A DNA stretch of 64,000 bases from an uncultured Treponema sp. (GTDB lineage Bacteria > Spirochaetota > Spirochaetia > Treponematales > Treponemataceae). The notes beneath the pieces were generated by a model. The model saw only the letters and a program-made list of their open reading frames with translations. It did no database searches and was not told where the DNA came from. The position numbers and the translations under genes were made by a program. Positions 32,725-42,520 of the stretch are shown here, one piece after another; positions within the stretch are counted from its first letter, which is position 1; every line of letters starts with the position of its first letter. The DNA is taken from NCBI GenBank assembly GCA_934718065.1, contig CAKUZR010000002.1:124001-188000 (forward strand), read 5' to 3'.

Positions 32725-33126
32725 TTAAAGTGAAAAACTTTCCGGCAAAAGTTCAGCCAAAGTATAAATTTTATACTCGGAAACAGATTTTGCCAGAACG
32801 ATTTTAAAATCCGGCGCACAGAATTCGCGCATGACCTGGCGGCAGACTCCGCACGGCGGACAAAAATCTTCCACAATTCCGTTTTTTCCGCCGACAATGC
32901 AGATTGCCTCAAAATCTTTTTCGCCTTCGCTGACCGCCTTGAAAATTGCAGTCCGCTCAGCGCAGTTGCTAGGCCCGTACGCAGAATTTTCAATATTGCA
33001 GCCGCCGTAAATTTTTCCTTTTTTTGAAAGCAGCGCGGCTCCAACAAAAAATCCGGAATACGGCGCATACGAAAATTTCAGCATTTCCATCGCTTTTTCA
33101 ATAAGTTTTGTTTCCTGAATTTCCAT
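32725..33126 (-). CDS. cdd: Cytidine deaminase
   Basis: Cytidine deaminase converts cytidine and deoxycytidine to uridine and deoxyuridine for pyrimidine salvage. The zinc-site signatures are NCAERTAIFKA (Cys, catalytic Glu) and PPCGVCRQVMREFC (two Cys). The 133-residue length is that of the homotetrameric bacterial form. FSYAPYSGFFVGAALLS and GGCNIENSAYG are family blocks. An AAGGGG ribosome-binding site precedes the ATG. It lies 40 nt after hisS. Confidence 0.96.
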   Translation of the reverse strand: MEIQETKLIEKAMEMLKFSYAPYSGFFVGAALLSKKGKIYGGCNIENSAYGPSNCAERTAIFKAVSEGEKDFEAICIVGGKNGIVEDFCPPCGVCRQVMREFCAPDFKIVLAKSVSEYKIYTLAELLPESFSL

Positions 33127-33166
33127 ACGCGCCCCTTGATATATTAGATTTTTTATTAGATTTTCT

Positions 33167-34474
33167 CTATCTTGAAGATTTTATTATTTCCGCAGCCTTT
33201 TCCGCTGAAAGTCCGGAAGAAATTTCGCGGTTTTCAAGGTTTTTCAAGGAGATTGTTCCGGAATTTATTTCATCCTCACCAAGAAGAATTCCCCATTTTA
33301 CGCCTTTTGCGGTTGTAACAGCATACTGCTGCGCCATTTTTTTTGCGTCCGGGAAAACTTCAACGTTCACGCCAAAAGATCGAAGCTCCGCCGCAACTTT
33401 CTGGTAATAGATTGAATTTTTTGCGTCAAGGCAATAAATTTCCGCATCAAGATAGCTTCCTTTCGCCTTGAAAACGCCGAGCTGCTCGAGTCCGGCAATA
33501 AGCCTGTCAATTCCGATTGAAGCGCCGACGCCAGGAACTTTTTCCTTCATGTAAAGACCTGCAAGATTGTCGTAGCGGCCGCCTGAACAAACTGAACCAA
33601 TTGACGGAAGGTCATTCAGGAAAGTTTCGTAGACAACACCGGTGTAATAGTCAAGTCCGCGGGTAATGCTCGGGTCAAGAACATAAGTTTTTTCAATTCC
33701 TGCGGATTTCATCATCTCGTAAATATCGCGCATACGCTGAGTGTCCGAGTCCGCGCCACCAGCAAGCGATTCAATTTTTGAAAGAATTTCCTCGAACGAG
33801 CCTTTGCTGGAAATATATTCAATTATTTTTTCAGCTTTTTTCGTGTCTCCGGTAAATTCATTCAGCTCTTTTAAAACTTCTTCCTCGCCGACTTTTGCAA
33901 GTTTGTCAACAGAACGCAGAATATCCTCGCTTTTTTCGCTTACGCCAAGATTCGCAAGAAATCTGTTGAAAATTCCACGGTGATTCACATGAATTGTAAT
34001 GTTTTCAACGCCAATTCCGTTCAACGCCGCTTTCATAACGTTCAGAATTTCAAAATCCGCCGCCGCGCTGTCAGAGCCAACTGTGTCAATATCGCACTGG
34101 ACAAATTCACGGTAACGCCCGGCCTGAGGCTTTTCTCCGCGCCAGACTTTTGCAATATGATAACGCTTGAACGGAAAATAAAGCTCATTTTTGTGCTCGG
34201 CTGTAAAACGCGCGAATGGAACCGTAAGATCGAAGCGAAGCGCAACATCGCGGCCGCCATTGTCTTCAAACCGGAAAACCTGCTTTTCCGTTTCGCCGTT
34301 GCTTTTGCGCAGAAGAATTTCTGTGTATTCAAGAACCGGCGTGTCAATAGGAACAAATCCGAAAGATCTATAAACCTGTGTAATTTTTTCAGTAAGATTT
34401 GTTCTTCCAATTTCCGCCTCCGGCAAAAAATCGCGGAAGCCTTTAAGAACTCTAGGTTGAATTAAATCGCTCAT
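33167..34474 (-). CDS. hisS: Histidine-tRNA ligase
   Basis: HisS charges tRNA-His. Class II motifs are visible: VLKGFRDFLPEAEIGRTNLT, motif 2 (KVWRGEKPQAGRYREFVQCD), the HisA region ITRGLDYYTGVVYETFL, and motif 3 (GVGASIGIDRLI). A C-terminal anticodon-binding domain covers about residues 340-435. The ATG at 34474 starts MSDLIQPRV. No Shine-Dalgarno sequence is present, and the -10 box ends only 7 nt upstream. Confidence 0.96.
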   Translation of the reverse strand: MSDLIQPRVLKGFRDFLPEAEIGRTNLTEKITQVYRSFGFVPIDTPVLEYTEILLRKSNGETEKQVFRFEDNGGRDVALRFDLTVPFARFTAEHKNELYFPFKRYHIAKVWRGEKPQAGRYREFVQCDIDTVGSDSAAADFEILNVMKAALNGIGVENITIHVNHRGIFNRFLANLGVSEKSEDILRSVDKLAKVGEEEVLKELNEFTGDTKKAEKIIEYISSKGSFEEILSKIESLAGGADSDTQRMRDIYEMMKSAGIEKTYVLDPSITRGLDYYTGVVYETFLNDLPSIGSVCSGGRYDNLAGLYMKEKVPGVGASIGIDRLIAGLEQLGVFKAKGSYLDAEIYCLDAKNSIYYQKVAAELRSFGVNVEVFPDAKKMAQQYAVTTAKGVKWGILLGEDEINSGTISLKNLENREISSGLSAEKAAEIIKSSR

Positions 34475-34481
34475 ATTGAAT

Positions 34482-34511
34482 ATATTAGCACAAAAAACTT
34501 GCAAGTTACAA
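34482..34511 (-). promoter_or_regulatory. hisS promoter, overlapping a symmetric operator-like site
   Basis: On the minus strand TTGTAA (34511-34506), an 18-nt spacer and TAATAT (34487-34482) end 7 nt before the hisS ATG. The perfect 12-bp palindrome AACTTGCAAGTT (34496-34507) lies in the spacer and also covers the -35 of the divergent coaX promoter. Confidence 0.5.
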
Positions 34512-34526
34512 CAAAATCAATAAAAT
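34499..34526 (+). promoter_or_regulatory. coaX promoter
   Basis: TTGCAA (34499-34504), a 16-nt spacer and TAAAAT (34521-34526) end 10 nt before the coaX ATG. The -35 lies in the AACTTGCAAGTT palindrome shared with the hisS promoter. No Shine-Dalgarno sequence is visible. Confidence 0.4.
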
Positions 34527-34536
34527 ATAAGATATT

Positions 34537-35340
34537 ATGATTCTTGCATTCGACATTGGAAACACAAACATCAAGGCCGCGATAATTGAAAATGAAAAAA
34601 TCACTCACCAGTGGCGGCTTTCAACCGACCCGAAAAGAACCGGCGACGAATATTTTTCAACGCTGCGCCCGCTTTTTATTGATGCAGGAATTGATTTTTC
34701 AAAAATTGACGATGCCGTGATCAGCGCCGTAGTGCCCGCGCTCATAGGACCTTTTATTATTGTAACGCAGCATTTTTGCGGAAAGAAGCCGCTTGTAATC
34801 AGCCCGGAAATTTACCCGAAACTTCCAGTAAAAATTCCAGAAACAGCAGTTTATGAAATTGGAACAGATTTGCTGAGCGATGCCGTTGCCGCCTGGGAAA
34901 AATACAGAACGCCGGCAATTGTAATAGATTTTGGAACAGCGCTTTCTTTCACGGCGGTTGACCACGAGGGAAATATCGCCGGAATTGCGATTGCGCCTGG
35001 AATCGGAACTGCAATCAACTCGCTTTTCAGCAACACAGCACAGCTTCCCTGCGTGCCGATGGAAGTTCCGGAGTCAAGCCTTGGAAAAAACACTGTCTGG
35101 GCGATTCAGTCCGGAATTTTTCTTGGCTACAAAGGACTTGTTGAGTCGATGGTCAGCAAAATGAAGACAGATCTTTCAAAAGAAAGCATGACAAAAAAAG
35201 AAGATATAAAGGTTATCGCGACCGGCGGATTGAACAGCATGCTCCAGCCGATAACAAAATGTTTCAATTTTATAGACAAAGATTTGACAATCACCGGAAT
35301 GTCTTTGATTTTAAAGGCCGTAAGAAACGAAAGCCGTTAA
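34537..35340 (+). CDS. coaX: Type III pantothenate kinase
   Basis: CoaX phosphorylates pantothenate, the first step of coenzyme A synthesis. The ASKHA-fold phosphate loop is FDIGNTNIKAAIIEN. Further motifs are GTDLLSDAVAAWEKY, IDFGTALSFTAVD and IAPGIGTAINSLF. The type III form is not feedback-inhibited by CoA and needs a monovalent cation. The 267-residue length is usual. It converges on the neuB-like gene, and the two stop codons share the bases TTAA. Confidence 0.95.
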   Translation: MILAFDIGNTNIKAAIIENEKITHQWRLSTDPKRTGDEYFSTLRPLFIDAGIDFSKIDDAVISAVVPALIGPFIIVTQHFCGKKPLVISPEIYPKLPVKIPETAVYEIGTDLLSDAVAAWEKYRTPAIVIDFGTALSFTAVDHEGNIAGIAIAPGIGTAINSLFSNTAQLPCVPMEVPESSLGKNTVWAIQSGIFLGYKGLVESMVSKMKTDLSKESMTKKEDIKVIATGGLNSMLQPITKCFNFIDKDLTITGMSLILKAVRNESR

Positions 35341-36467
35341 AGCTGATTTTTTTCAACAAAATCTTCAAACTGAACGCCGGCACCGTTTTCAACATTTCGG
35401 GCAACAGTTGCGCCGATTGCAATCTCCAGGAATTCAGGACCGATTCCAGGAGTCAAAACTTTTTCTGTACGCAGAACCGCAACGTCCGAAGCCTTTATTT
35501 TTTCGCCTTTTTTCAGATTCCGCATAAAATGAAGAGAACGGTTCGTTCTTCCGTAATTTTTTTCTTCCGCAGGCGCAAGTTTTTTCACTCCGCTACCAAG
35601 GCATGAAATAATTTTTTCCTCAGAGAATGATTCCTTAAGCTGCGAAAACGCAATTTCCCAGCCTTTGTCTTTTCCGTAGCGTTTCAAAGCCGCTTCTGTC
35701 TGGTGGACGGCATAAACCATAAGCGCAAACTGCTCGCCTTCAAGAGCAACCGGATCGTCAAGGCCGCTAGTTTTCCGGCTCAGCGTAATGTGCTTTTCAA
35801 TGATAGTTCCGCCGCAAACAACTGAAAGCACCGGAACCAGCACAGGATCAAGGCTGTGGTCGCTAACTCCGGCTTCAACTCCGAAAATATTCTTCAAATT
35901 TGAAATAAGCTTCAGATTGTACTCGGACTCCGGAGCGGGATAACTTGTAATGCAATGAAGAAGAGAAATTTTTTCCGTTCCAAGAATTGAAAGCGCGTTT
36001 TCAATGTCCTTCAGCTTTGAAACGCCGGAAGAAACAATTACCGGAACTGGAGAAATTCCAGCCTTTTTCTGCGCCAGCCGATATTCAGAAAGTTTTTTCA
36101 GCATTGGAAAATGATTCAGCTCCGGCGAGGCAATTTTCACATAATCGGGGTTTATTTCCAAAAGCTCGCAAAGACTTTTTTCACCAAACGGAGAACACAC
36201 GAATTTCACATTTTTTGAATGTGCGTAGGCAAGCATTTCCTGGTAAAAAGACGGCTCACACTCCAGCTGCTTGAAACGGTCGTAAAGCCTTATATTTCCC
36301 GTCGGAAGATTCACAAAACCTGTGTCAGGGTGAAGAATTTCATCCGCATAAACCCACTGAAATTTCACAGCGTCCGCGCCGGCTTCAACCGCGCAGTCAA
36401 CAAGTTTTTTCGCTTTTTCCAGGGAACCTTCGTGGCTGGTTCCAATTTCCGCAATCACAAAAGCCAT
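35337..36467 (-). CDS. NeuB-family N-acetylneuraminate (or related nonulosonate) synthase with SAF domain
   Basis: NeuB-type enzymes condense phosphoenolpyruvate with an N-acetyl sugar to give sialic acid, legionaminic or pseudaminic acid. The TIM-barrel part shows FVIAEIGTSHEGSLEKAKKL, GADAVKFQW, FVCSPFG, VKIASPELNHFPML, ISLLHCITSYPAPESEYNL, VSDHSLD and IEKHITLSRKTSGLDD. The C-terminal SAF (antifreeze-like) domain starts at RTNRSLHFMRNLKKGEKIKA. The 376-residue length is usual. No partner genes (neuA, neuC, pse, leg) are nearby. It is the last gene of the secA-led operon, and its ATG overlaps the stop of the preceding gene. Confidence 0.88.
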   Translation of the reverse strand: MAFVIAEIGTSHEGSLEKAKKLVDCAVEAGADAVKFQWVYADEILHPDTGFVNLPTGNIRLYDRFKQLECEPSFYQEMLAYAHSKNVKFVCSPFGEKSLCELLEINPDYVKIASPELNHFPMLKKLSEYRLAQKKAGISPVPVIVSSGVSKLKDIENALSILGTEKISLLHCITSYPAPESEYNLKLISNLKNIFGVEAGVSDHSLDPVLVPVLSVVCGGTIIEKHITLSRKTSGLDDPVALEGEQFALMVYAVHQTEAALKRYGKDKGWEIAFSQLKESFSEEKIISCLGSGVKKLAPAEEKNYGRTNRSLHFMRNLKKGEKIKASDVAVLRTEKVLTPGIGPEFLEIAIGATVARNVENGAGVQFEDFVEKNQL

Positions 36468-36829
36468 TATTTCAACAACCTTGCCGCATTTTCAGCCTTG
36501 AATCTGTTCGGAAAGATATTTACAACTGACTCAGGAAGCCAGCCTTCATCAAAATAATACCAGTTTTCCGTATTATTGAAAACGGCAATTCCTTTCACCT
36601 GAAGAATATCCGCTTTCCGGCAATGCCCGTTTATTTCCGCTGACCAGTCTGTGTTTTTTCTGAAAGCCGCGTACGGCTCAACAACAACAGCCCACTGAAC
36701 ATCCGGCGCAAGAGCAAGAGGCTCAGAATTGTCAAAAACAATGTCTTTTTTTCCTGTGCAGGAATCAAAAATCAAAAAAAGCGGAAAACAAAAGAGAAAA
36801 AAAACAAATTTCAGTTCAAGGCGGCGCAT
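36467..36829 (-). CDS. Small putative lipoprotein of unknown function
   Basis: The 120-residue product has an N-terminal hydrophobic segment ending in a lipobox-like IFDSC (about residue 24), then a short domain with a tryptophan/tyrosine-rich end (VFNNTENWYYFDEGWLPESV). The C-terminal pattern recalls SH3-like domains, but this is uncertain. Its stop overlaps the ATG of the neuB-like gene and it begins directly after the MutT-type gene. The function is not recognised. Confidence 0.7.
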   Translation of the reverse strand: MRRLELKFVFFLFCFPLFLIFDSCTGKKDIVFDNSEPLALAPDVQWAVVVEPYAAFRKNTDWSAEINGHCRKADILQVKGIAVFNNTENWYYFDEGWLPESVVNIFPNRFKAENAARLLK

Positions 36830-37231
36830 TTATTTTTCCAGGAATTTCAAAACATCAGGATAAATTTTCAAATCCGAATCAACAAAAGCCAGATTCTTGA
36901 TTTCTTCAGGAAAAACCCATTTATATTCAGTGTGCTCCGTAAGAACATAAGGTTTTTCAATTCCGTCATGTTCAAGCTGAACAAGATAAGCGTTTAGGAA
37001 ACATTCCTTTTCCTTATGAAAAAACGAGCATGAGGCGATTTTTTCACCAGGAACAGCTTTTACCCCGAATTCCTCGCGCATTTCCCGGACAACGGCAATC
37101 TGGTCAGTTTCGCCTTCATCAACTTTTCCGCCGGGAAATTCCCACCGGTTTCCCATGTCGCCTTTTGGAATTCTGTGGGCAACGAGAATTTTTCCATTCT
37201 TAAAAACAATACACGCAACTGAATTACTCAT
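36830..37231 (-). CDS. MutT-type NUDIX hydrolase
   Basis: This is a 133-residue single-domain NUDIX protein. The box GGKVDEGETDQIAVVREMRE with EFGV matches Gx5Ex7REUxEExGU. The surrounding WEFPGGK and the length are those of MutT-like (d)NTP pyrophosphohydrolases that clean oxidised nucleotides such as 8-oxo-dGTP. The substrate is not provable from sequence. It is 1 nt from the membrane protein gene upstream and adjoins the small lipoprotein gene. Confidence 0.88.
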   Translation of the reverse strand: MSNSVACIVFKNGKILVAHRIPKGDMGNRWEFPGGKVDEGETDQIAVVREMREEFGVKAVPGEKIASCSFFHKEKECFLNAYLVQLEHDGIEKPYVLTEHTEYKWVFPEEIKNLAFVDSDLKIYPDVLKFLEK

Positions 37232-37232
37232 T

Positions 37233-37754
37233 TTAAAGAAAAAGAACTCCTGGAATTATAAAGTGAACCACAGCCGCCGCCATGCAGGCCGCGCCGATAT
37301 ATTTTTTGTGCTCAACAAAAACATTCTGCAGAAAAGCAGGCAGCTCAAGATTTGCAGAGCTGTTTTCAACATAATATTCAAAAAGCATTGCCGCACCGCC
37401 CAAAAGCCCTGCCAGAGCCGGCACAAGGTCTCCAAGGAACGGAATTCCATTCACTGCGGAAAGCAGCTTTACCACAGCCACAAGAATGCTGAGCACGCCA
37501 ATTACAAACTGAAAAAGCTTGTCGTTCAAAACAGAATTTTTTGCGAACATTCCATTCACCGATTTTTTCTGATGCGGAAGCTTCACGCCGCGGTAATCCG
37601 TGTCCAGAAAAGAAATATCGTCATCCGGACTGACTTTTTTTTCCTCGGAAGAATCCTGCTCCTCAGAATGTGTCTGCTCTTCAGGTTTTCCAAAAAAAAG
37701 AATAAAACCAACAAGAAGATTTAAAAAAACTGACAAAAAATAAAACTGTATCAT
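37233..37754 (-). CDS. Membrane protein of unknown function
   Basis: The 173-residue product has an N-terminal membrane helix (YFLSVFLNLLVGFILFF) and an acidic spacer (about residues 23-60). Two or three further hydrophobic segments follow (FQFVIGVLSILVAVVKLL, LVPALAGLLGGAAMLFEYYV and YIGAACMAAAVVHFIIPGVL). No domain was recognised. It lies in the secA-led operon between a second membrane protein gene and the MutT-type gene. Conservation of this block in other treponemes is suspected but not checked. Confidence 0.72.
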   Translation of the reverse strand: MIQFYFLSVFLNLLVGFILFFGKPEEQTHSEEQDSSEEKKVSPDDDISFLDTDYRGVKLPHQKKSVNGMFAKNSVLNDKLFQFVIGVLSILVAVVKLLSAVNGIPFLGDLVPALAGLLGGAAMLFEYYVENSSANLELPAFLQNVFVEHKKYIGAACMAAAVVHFIIPGVLFL

Positions 37755-37766
37755 AGCCGCCTCGTC

Positions 37767-38330
37767 CTAACGCTTTAAAATATCCGTTGAAAAACTTTTT
37801 TTCTCTTCGCCAAAAGTCACATCCGCAACAATTTTAATTATATCATAATCATTGAATTGTGTCCGCATAAAAAATTCACTGCCGGAATAAGAGTCAGAAA
37901 TTTCATCGCTTTGAACGATTGTTCCGGAAGAATCAACCGCGCTGAAAACGGCTGTAACCGGAACCGGAATAAAACCGTCTTTTTTCTTCTCAGGAAGTGG
38001 CTCTATCTTGAAAGTTACATAAATTTCTTCTGTATACGAAAACGCCGTCAGACTTCCGCTGGTTTCTCCAAGCCGGGACTTGTTTTTTCCAGCCTGATAC
38101 GACATAAAATAGGCAAATCCGCAGAAAAGCAGAAGAAAAATAAGCATCGCGCGGTTCAACGGATTTTTCAGAAGAATTTTAAACGGATTCCGCGTGAACT
38201 GGTTCACTTTTCCGGCATAAAAATCCTGCACAATTTTCGGAGCGTTTTTTATGCGTTCCTCGCGGTTGTAATAAAAATGCAAAGGCTTTTCGCCGTCGGA
38301 ATATCCTTCATCAATTTTATCAAAATCCAT
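37767..38330 (-). CDS. Bitopic membrane protein of unknown function
   Basis: The 187-residue product has a cytoplasmic N-terminus of about 57 residues rich in charged and aromatic residues (PLHFYYNREERIKNAPKIVQ). One membrane helix follows (MLIFLLLFCGFAYFMSYQAG, about residues 61-80), then an extracytoplasmic beta-rich domain of about 100 residues (VYVTF-like strands; VPVTAVFSAVDSSGTIVQSD). No family was recognised. It begins 8 nt after the lipoprotein gene. Confidence 0.72.
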   Translation of the reverse strand: MDFDKIDEGYSDGEKPLHFYYNREERIKNAPKIVQDFYAGKVNQFTRNPFKILLKNPLNRAMLIFLLLFCGFAYFMSYQAGKNKSRLGETSGSLTAFSYTEEIYVTFKIEPLPEKKKDGFIPVPVTAVFSAVDSSGTIVQSDEISDSYSGSEFFMRTQFNDYDIIKIVADVTFGEEKKSFSTDILKR

Positions 38331-38338
38331 AGAAAACC

Positions 38339-39568
38339 TTATTTAAACATCGTGTCTAGCAGGGAATCTGTTCTCCACCAGACAACACGAGATTTTTCCT
38401 TTTCGCACAGAAGAGCCGAAATAATTCCTTCATCCGAAAGCGAAAGCGAATAATAAAGAGTATTTTTATGGTTTATCTCGATGTTTCTTTTTATCACATT
38501 TTGAGTTCCAGGCTGAAGCATAAGCACGTTGAAACCTTTTTCAGTTGTGATTATAAAATACATCCATGTGTTCTTTGTTACGCCCAGAAAATCGTAAGGC
38601 AGTTTGTACGTAAGCTTTGAAAAATCCTCGGTAACGGATTCCTCATAAGCCGGAATGTTCAGAGCCTCGCCGAATTTTCCGGTCGCAATGTCAAGCGGAT
38701 AAAGCGAGCTTTTCACATAATCAATTCCAGACTGAGTTTTTGATTCCTCGTCGATATGCGAAAAATAATAATCAACTTTTACATAGAGCCGCTCGGCATA
38801 ACAGTCGGGAACAAGATTTTCAACTGTCACAAAAAGGTCAGACTGCTCCGCATTCACATTCACAGATTCAGGAGTGATATCCGGAACAATTTTTGTGCCC
38901 ACAGGAATCTGGTACTTCAAAAAACCTGATGAAGCGAACCAGTAGGCCGAAAGTCCGTCATTCGTTGAGCAGACAACAACAATCTCATTGTTTTCCGTTG
39001 TGTAGATATTTTTTATATCCGGGAAAGGCGTTCCGCTCGGTCCCTGCTGCCCCAGATAGTCAATTTCTTTTCCATCGCTTGAAATGCGCAGCACAATCTG
39101 GCTGTAAAGCAAGCTCAAGTCTTCAGCCTGCTCGTTGCGCTCGCGTGGAACATTTCCGACCGCATAAATATATTTTCTGGAATCAACGGCAATTTTTCCT
39201 GTAAGCGCAAAAGGATAGGAAATCGGCTTCCAAATTCCAGATTCCGCATCAATAATTGAAGAAAAATTCGCCTGGCTGTAAAAATCCTCGCTGTAAAAAA
39301 GAGAAAGCAAATCACCGTAGGAATTAAGAGAAACAACTTTTCCGGCATCTCCGTTCACTATATAGAAAAAACCATCCCTCATATAAAGCGACGTTGAAAC
39401 CGGACCGCTTTCCTTCAGCTTGAAAAGATTCAGCTGCTCCGCAAAATTCCCGTAATTCAAGGAAAAAAGCTCGTTTTCCGAAACAGAAAGAACTTTGTTA
39501 GACCTTCCGCACGAAACAAGAAAAACAGAAACAATTGCGAAAAACAGAAAAACAATTTTTTTAGCCAT
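38339..39568 (-). CDS. Lipoprotein with propeller-like repeats, unknown function
   Basis: The product has a lipoprotein signal peptide ([20 protein letters not shown], lipobox LVSC at about residue 20). About 390 residues follow with repeated motifs of the kind seen in beta-propellers ([74 protein letters not shown]). It is probably anchored in an envelope membrane. The ATG at 39568 overlaps the secA stop by 8 nt and uses the GGAAG near the secA end, so it is translationally coupled to secA. The function is unknown. Confidence 0.78.
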   Translation of the reverse strand: MAKKIVFLFFAIVSVFLVSCGRSNKVLSVSENELFSLNYGNFAEQLNLFKLKESGPVSTSLYMRDGFFYIVNGDAGKVVSLNSYGDLLSLFYSEDFYSQANFSSIIDAESGIWKPISYPFALTGKIAVDSRKYIYAVGNVPRERNEQAEDLSLLYSQIVLRISSDGKEIDYLGQQGPSGTPFPDIKNIYTTENNEIVVVCSTNDGLSAYWFASSGFLKYQIPVGTKIVPDITPESVNVNAEQSDLFVTVENLVPDCYAERLYVKVDYYFSHIDEESKTQSGIDYVKSSLYPLDIATGKFGEALNIPAYEESVTEDFSKLTYKLPYDFLGVTKNTWMYFIITTEKGFNVLMLQPGTQNVIKRNIEINHKNTLYYSLSLSDEGIISALLCEKEKSRVVWWRTDSLLDTMFK

Positions 39569-42362
39569 TTCTTCCACAGCAATTCTTGTATTTTTTGCCA
39601 CTTCCGCATGGGCAAGGATCATTTCGCCCGATTTTCGGAGAAGAACGTCTTACAGTTATTGACTGCCCCTGAGTATGCTGAGCCGTAACGCTTCCAGCCG
39701 CCTGCCGACGAGCCAACGCTCCGTTCATTGAAGAAACTGGTCTAGCCTGCTGGGTGATATTTTCCGCCTCTGAATGCTGAGCGTTCATATTGCGCTGAGC
39801 CTGCATAGCAGCCCTTCTTCGAGCCTCAAGCGCATCCGGAGAAAGCTGGATTCGAACTTTGAACACGCGCGACATTACGCCGTTGCGGATTGAATCAAGC
39901 ATTTCATCGAACAGATTGAATCCGTCAATTTTATATTCTGTAAGAGGATTCTTTGAACCGTAGGAGCGGAGCCCCACCGCTTCACGCAGAGCCTCAAGAG
40001 CTTCAAGCTGGTCAAGCCATTTCTTGTCGATTATCTGAACATACTGGTAGCGGATAAAGAGATTGAAATTTTCCTTTCCGACCAAAGTTTCTTTTTCTGT
40101 AATATCGTTCTGCAACGCGGCAATTACTGCCTCCTGCGAAATATTTTCCCCAAGCGAAAGCCCGAAATAATTTGAAACATCCTCCACAAGCTGCTTGCGA
40201 ATTTCGTCTTTCTTTCCATGAGAATGCTCGTAGTCGTAGAAAAGATTCTCAACCATATCATCAGCGTTGTTCAAAACCCGCTGCGCAAGGTCTTTGTCCG
40301 CAAGGATCGAATCACGCTGCTCATAAATCACATTTCGCTGCTCGTTCAGAACATCATCGTAGTCAAGCAAATGCTTTCGGATTTCAAAGTTTCTGTCCTC
40401 AACTTTCTGCTGCGCCTTGGCAATTCCCTTGTTAAGCCACGGATGATTTATAGGCTCGCCAGGCTCCATTCCAATCCGCTGCATCATAACTTTCATCCGG
40501 TCGCCGCCGAAAAGACGCATCAAATCATCATCCATTGAAATAAAGAATTTTGAGCGGCCAGGATCGCCCTGTCGTCCGGAACGTCCGCGGAGCTGGTTGT
40601 CAATACGGCGTGACTCGTGGCGCTCTGAACCAATTACATACAAACCGCCGGCTTTCTTCACTTCCTCGTTTTCTTTCAGCCAGTTTTCCTTTTCAATTTT
40701 ATAAGCGGCCTCATACTGCTCCGGAGTCGCATTTGTTCCAGCACGTTTTCGAGCGCGGAATTCAGGATTTCCGCCAAGCTTAATATCCGTACCGCGTCCG
40801 GCCATGTTTGTCGCGATTGTAACCGCGCCTTTCGCGCCAGCCTCCGCAATAATCATCGCTTCCCTTGCGTGGTTCTTAGCGTTCAAAACTTCATGCCGGA
40901 TTCCTTTTTTTGTAAGAAGAGCAGAAAGCAGCTCTGATTTTTCAACAGAAACCGTTCCGACAATCACAGGCTGGCCTTTTGCATGAGCCTCCTGGACTTC
41001 CTTGCAGATTGCCTCCCACTTGTCCTGCTCGTTCAAATAAACCTCATCATTTTCATCAATGCGGGCAACCGGACGGTTTGTAGGAATCGCAACAACATCA
41101 AGATGATAAATTTTATTGAATTCAACAGCTTCTGTAGCAGCCGTACCAGTCATTCCGGAAAGCTTCGCGTACATTCGGAAGAAATTCTGGAAAGTGATAG
41201 TCGCAAGAGTTCTGTTTCTCTGAGCAATCTTCAGATGCTCCTTCGCCTCAATCGCCTGGTGAAGCCCGTCTCCATAACGCCGTCCCTCAAGAACGCGGCC
41301 GGTAAATTCATCAACAATCTGAACCTGACCGTCGCGCACCAAATAGTCAACATCATTATGATAAAGGACATGAGCCCTTACAGCCTGAGTAAAATAATGA
41401 ACATACTCAAAATATTCCTCGTCAACAACTTTCGCATCAGCAGGAATAAGATTGTGCTTGTGAAGAATCTCGTCGATATGCGCGATTCCCTTGTCCGTAA
41501 AAGAAATGCGCTTTGACTTTTCATCAACCTTGTAGTCGCCTTTTATCAGCTTGCGCTGCTCAGGCTCCATTTCAACTTCATCCGGATAATCATTGGTCTT
41601 CGGATCTTTTTCAACTTCCTCAAGCTCGCCGACATACTTGTCAACTTCGTGGTATTTATAAGTGTCATCCTCGCCCTGGCCCGAAATAATCAGCGGCGTT
41701 CTGGCCTCATCAATAAGAATAGAGTCGATTTCGTCAACAACACAGAAATTAAAGCCGCGCTGAACTTTCCGCTCCAGCTCAATCTGCATATTGTCGCGCA
41801 GATAGTCAAAGCCGAACTCGTTGTTCGTGCCGTAAGTAATATCGCAATTATAAGAAGCCTTTCGAGCCTCGTTGTCCATGTCGGAAAGAATAGAGCCAAC
41901 CGTCTGCCCAAGATACGCGTAAACCGGGCGCATCCAGTTCGCATCGCGCTCCGCAAGATAATCGTTCACCGTAACAACATGAACGCCTTTTCCAGTGAGC
42001 GAGTTAAGATAAACCGCCGGAACGCACATAAGCGTTTTTCCTTCACCAGTTTTCATCTCTGTAATGCGACCGGAATGAAGGACAAGCGAACCCATAATCT
42101 GCACATCGTACGCCCGCTCTCCGAGCACACGGAAAGCAGCTTCCCTGGCCAGCGCAAAGGCTTCAGGAAGAATATCATCAAGAGTCGCGCCGTTCGCAAG
42201 ACGCTCCTTAAATTCTTTAGTCTGTTTTGGAAACTCTTCCGCAGAAAGAGATTTTGCCCACTCTTCCTTCGCGTTCACAGCAGCCACAAGCGGCTTAAGC
42301 TTTTTCACGTCCCTTTCATTCTGGGAACCAAACAATACGGTTAAAACTTTATCAATAAACAT
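39561..42362 (-). CDS. secA: Preprotein translocase motor ATPase SecA
   Basis: SecA drives protein export through SecYEG. The 933-residue product has Walker [11 protein letters not shown] (about residues 101-110), [15 protein letters not shown], the DEAD-like [40 protein letters not shown], and [20 protein letters not shown]. At the C-terminus is the zinc-binding SEC-C motif [19 protein letters not shown]. Its promoter leaves a leader of only a few nucleotides. It appears to head an operon of seven genes down to the neuB-like gene. Confidence 0.98.
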   Translation of the reverse strand: MFIDKVLTVLFGSQNERDVKKLKPLVAAVNAKEEWAKSLSAEEFPKQTKEFKERLANGATLDDILPEAFALAREAAFRVLGERAYDVQIMGSLVLHSGRITEMKTGEGKTLMCVPAVYLNSLTGKGVHVVTVNDYLAERDANWMRPVYAYLGQTVGSILSDMDNEARKASYNCDITYGTNNEFGFDYLRDNMQIELERKVQRGFNFCVVDEIDSILIDEARTPLIISGQGEDDTYKYHEVDKYVGELEEVEKDPKTNDYPDEVEMEPEQRKLIKGDYKVDEKSKRISFTDKGIAHIDEILHKHNLIPADAKVVDEEYFEYVHYFTQAVRAHVLYHNDVDYLVRDGQVQIVDEFTGRVLEGRRYGDGLHQAIEAKEHLKIAQRNRTLATITFQNFFRMYAKLSGMTGTAATEAVEFNKIYHLDVVAIPTNRPVARIDENDEVYLNEQDKWEAICKEVQEAHAKGQPVIVGTVSVEKSELLSALLTKKGIRHEVLNAKNHAREAMIIAEAGAKGAVTIATNMAGRGTDIKLGGNPEFRARKRAGTNATPEQYEAAYKIEKENWLKENEEVKKAGGLYVIGSERHESRRIDNQLRGRSGRQGDPGRSKFFISMDDDLMRLFGGDRMKVMMQRIGMEPGEPINHPWLNKGIAKAQQKVEDRNFEIRKHLLDYDDVLNEQRNVIYEQRDSILADKDLAQRVLNNADDMVENLFYDYEHSHGKKDEIRKQLVEDVSNYFGLSLGENISQEAVIAALQNDITEKETLVGKENFNLFIRYQYVQIIDKKWLDQLEALEALREAVGLRSYGSKNPLTEYKIDGFNLFDEMLDSIRNGVMSRVFKVRIQLSPDALEARRRAAMQAQRNMNAQHSEAENITQQARPVSSMNGALARRQAAGSVTAQHTQGQSITVRRSSPKIGRNDPCPCGSGKKYKNCCGRNG

Positions 42363-42371
42363 AGTACTTTA

Positions 42372-42400
42372 AATATAAAGTTTTTTGCCTGTCAAGTAAA
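42372..42400 (-). promoter_or_regulatory. secA promoter
   Basis: On the minus strand TTTACT (42400-42395), a 17-nt spacer and TATATT (42377-42372) end 9 nt before the secA ATG. No Shine-Dalgarno sequence is visible. Palindromic element B starts 20 nt upstream of the -35. Confidence 0.5.
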
Positions 42401-42420
42401 GAATTATTTTCGTTTTATAA

Positions 42421-42520
42421 GGGCGGACAACCGCCCTGCGTCTCAAACTCACGCCGCTAAGGCGCCGTTCCTTTTCGCCTACCCACCGTGCGGGCTCAAA
42501 CGCCGCCCGCAACGCCCGCT
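42421..42520. repeat. Dispersed GC-rich palindromic element, copy B
   Basis: This 100-bp copy has a terminal hairpin GGGCGGacaaCCGCCC, a central block (CTCACGCCGCTAAGGCGCCG) with GGCGCC symmetry, CTACCCACCGTGCGGGC, and the end block GCCGCCCGCAACGCCCGCT. It matches copy A over nearly its whole length and copy C at both ends. The last two bases form part of the lepB stop codon (TAG at 42521-42519). As with copy A, the GGGCG end faces a promoter and is preceded by TTT(A/T)TAA. Confidence 0.87.
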
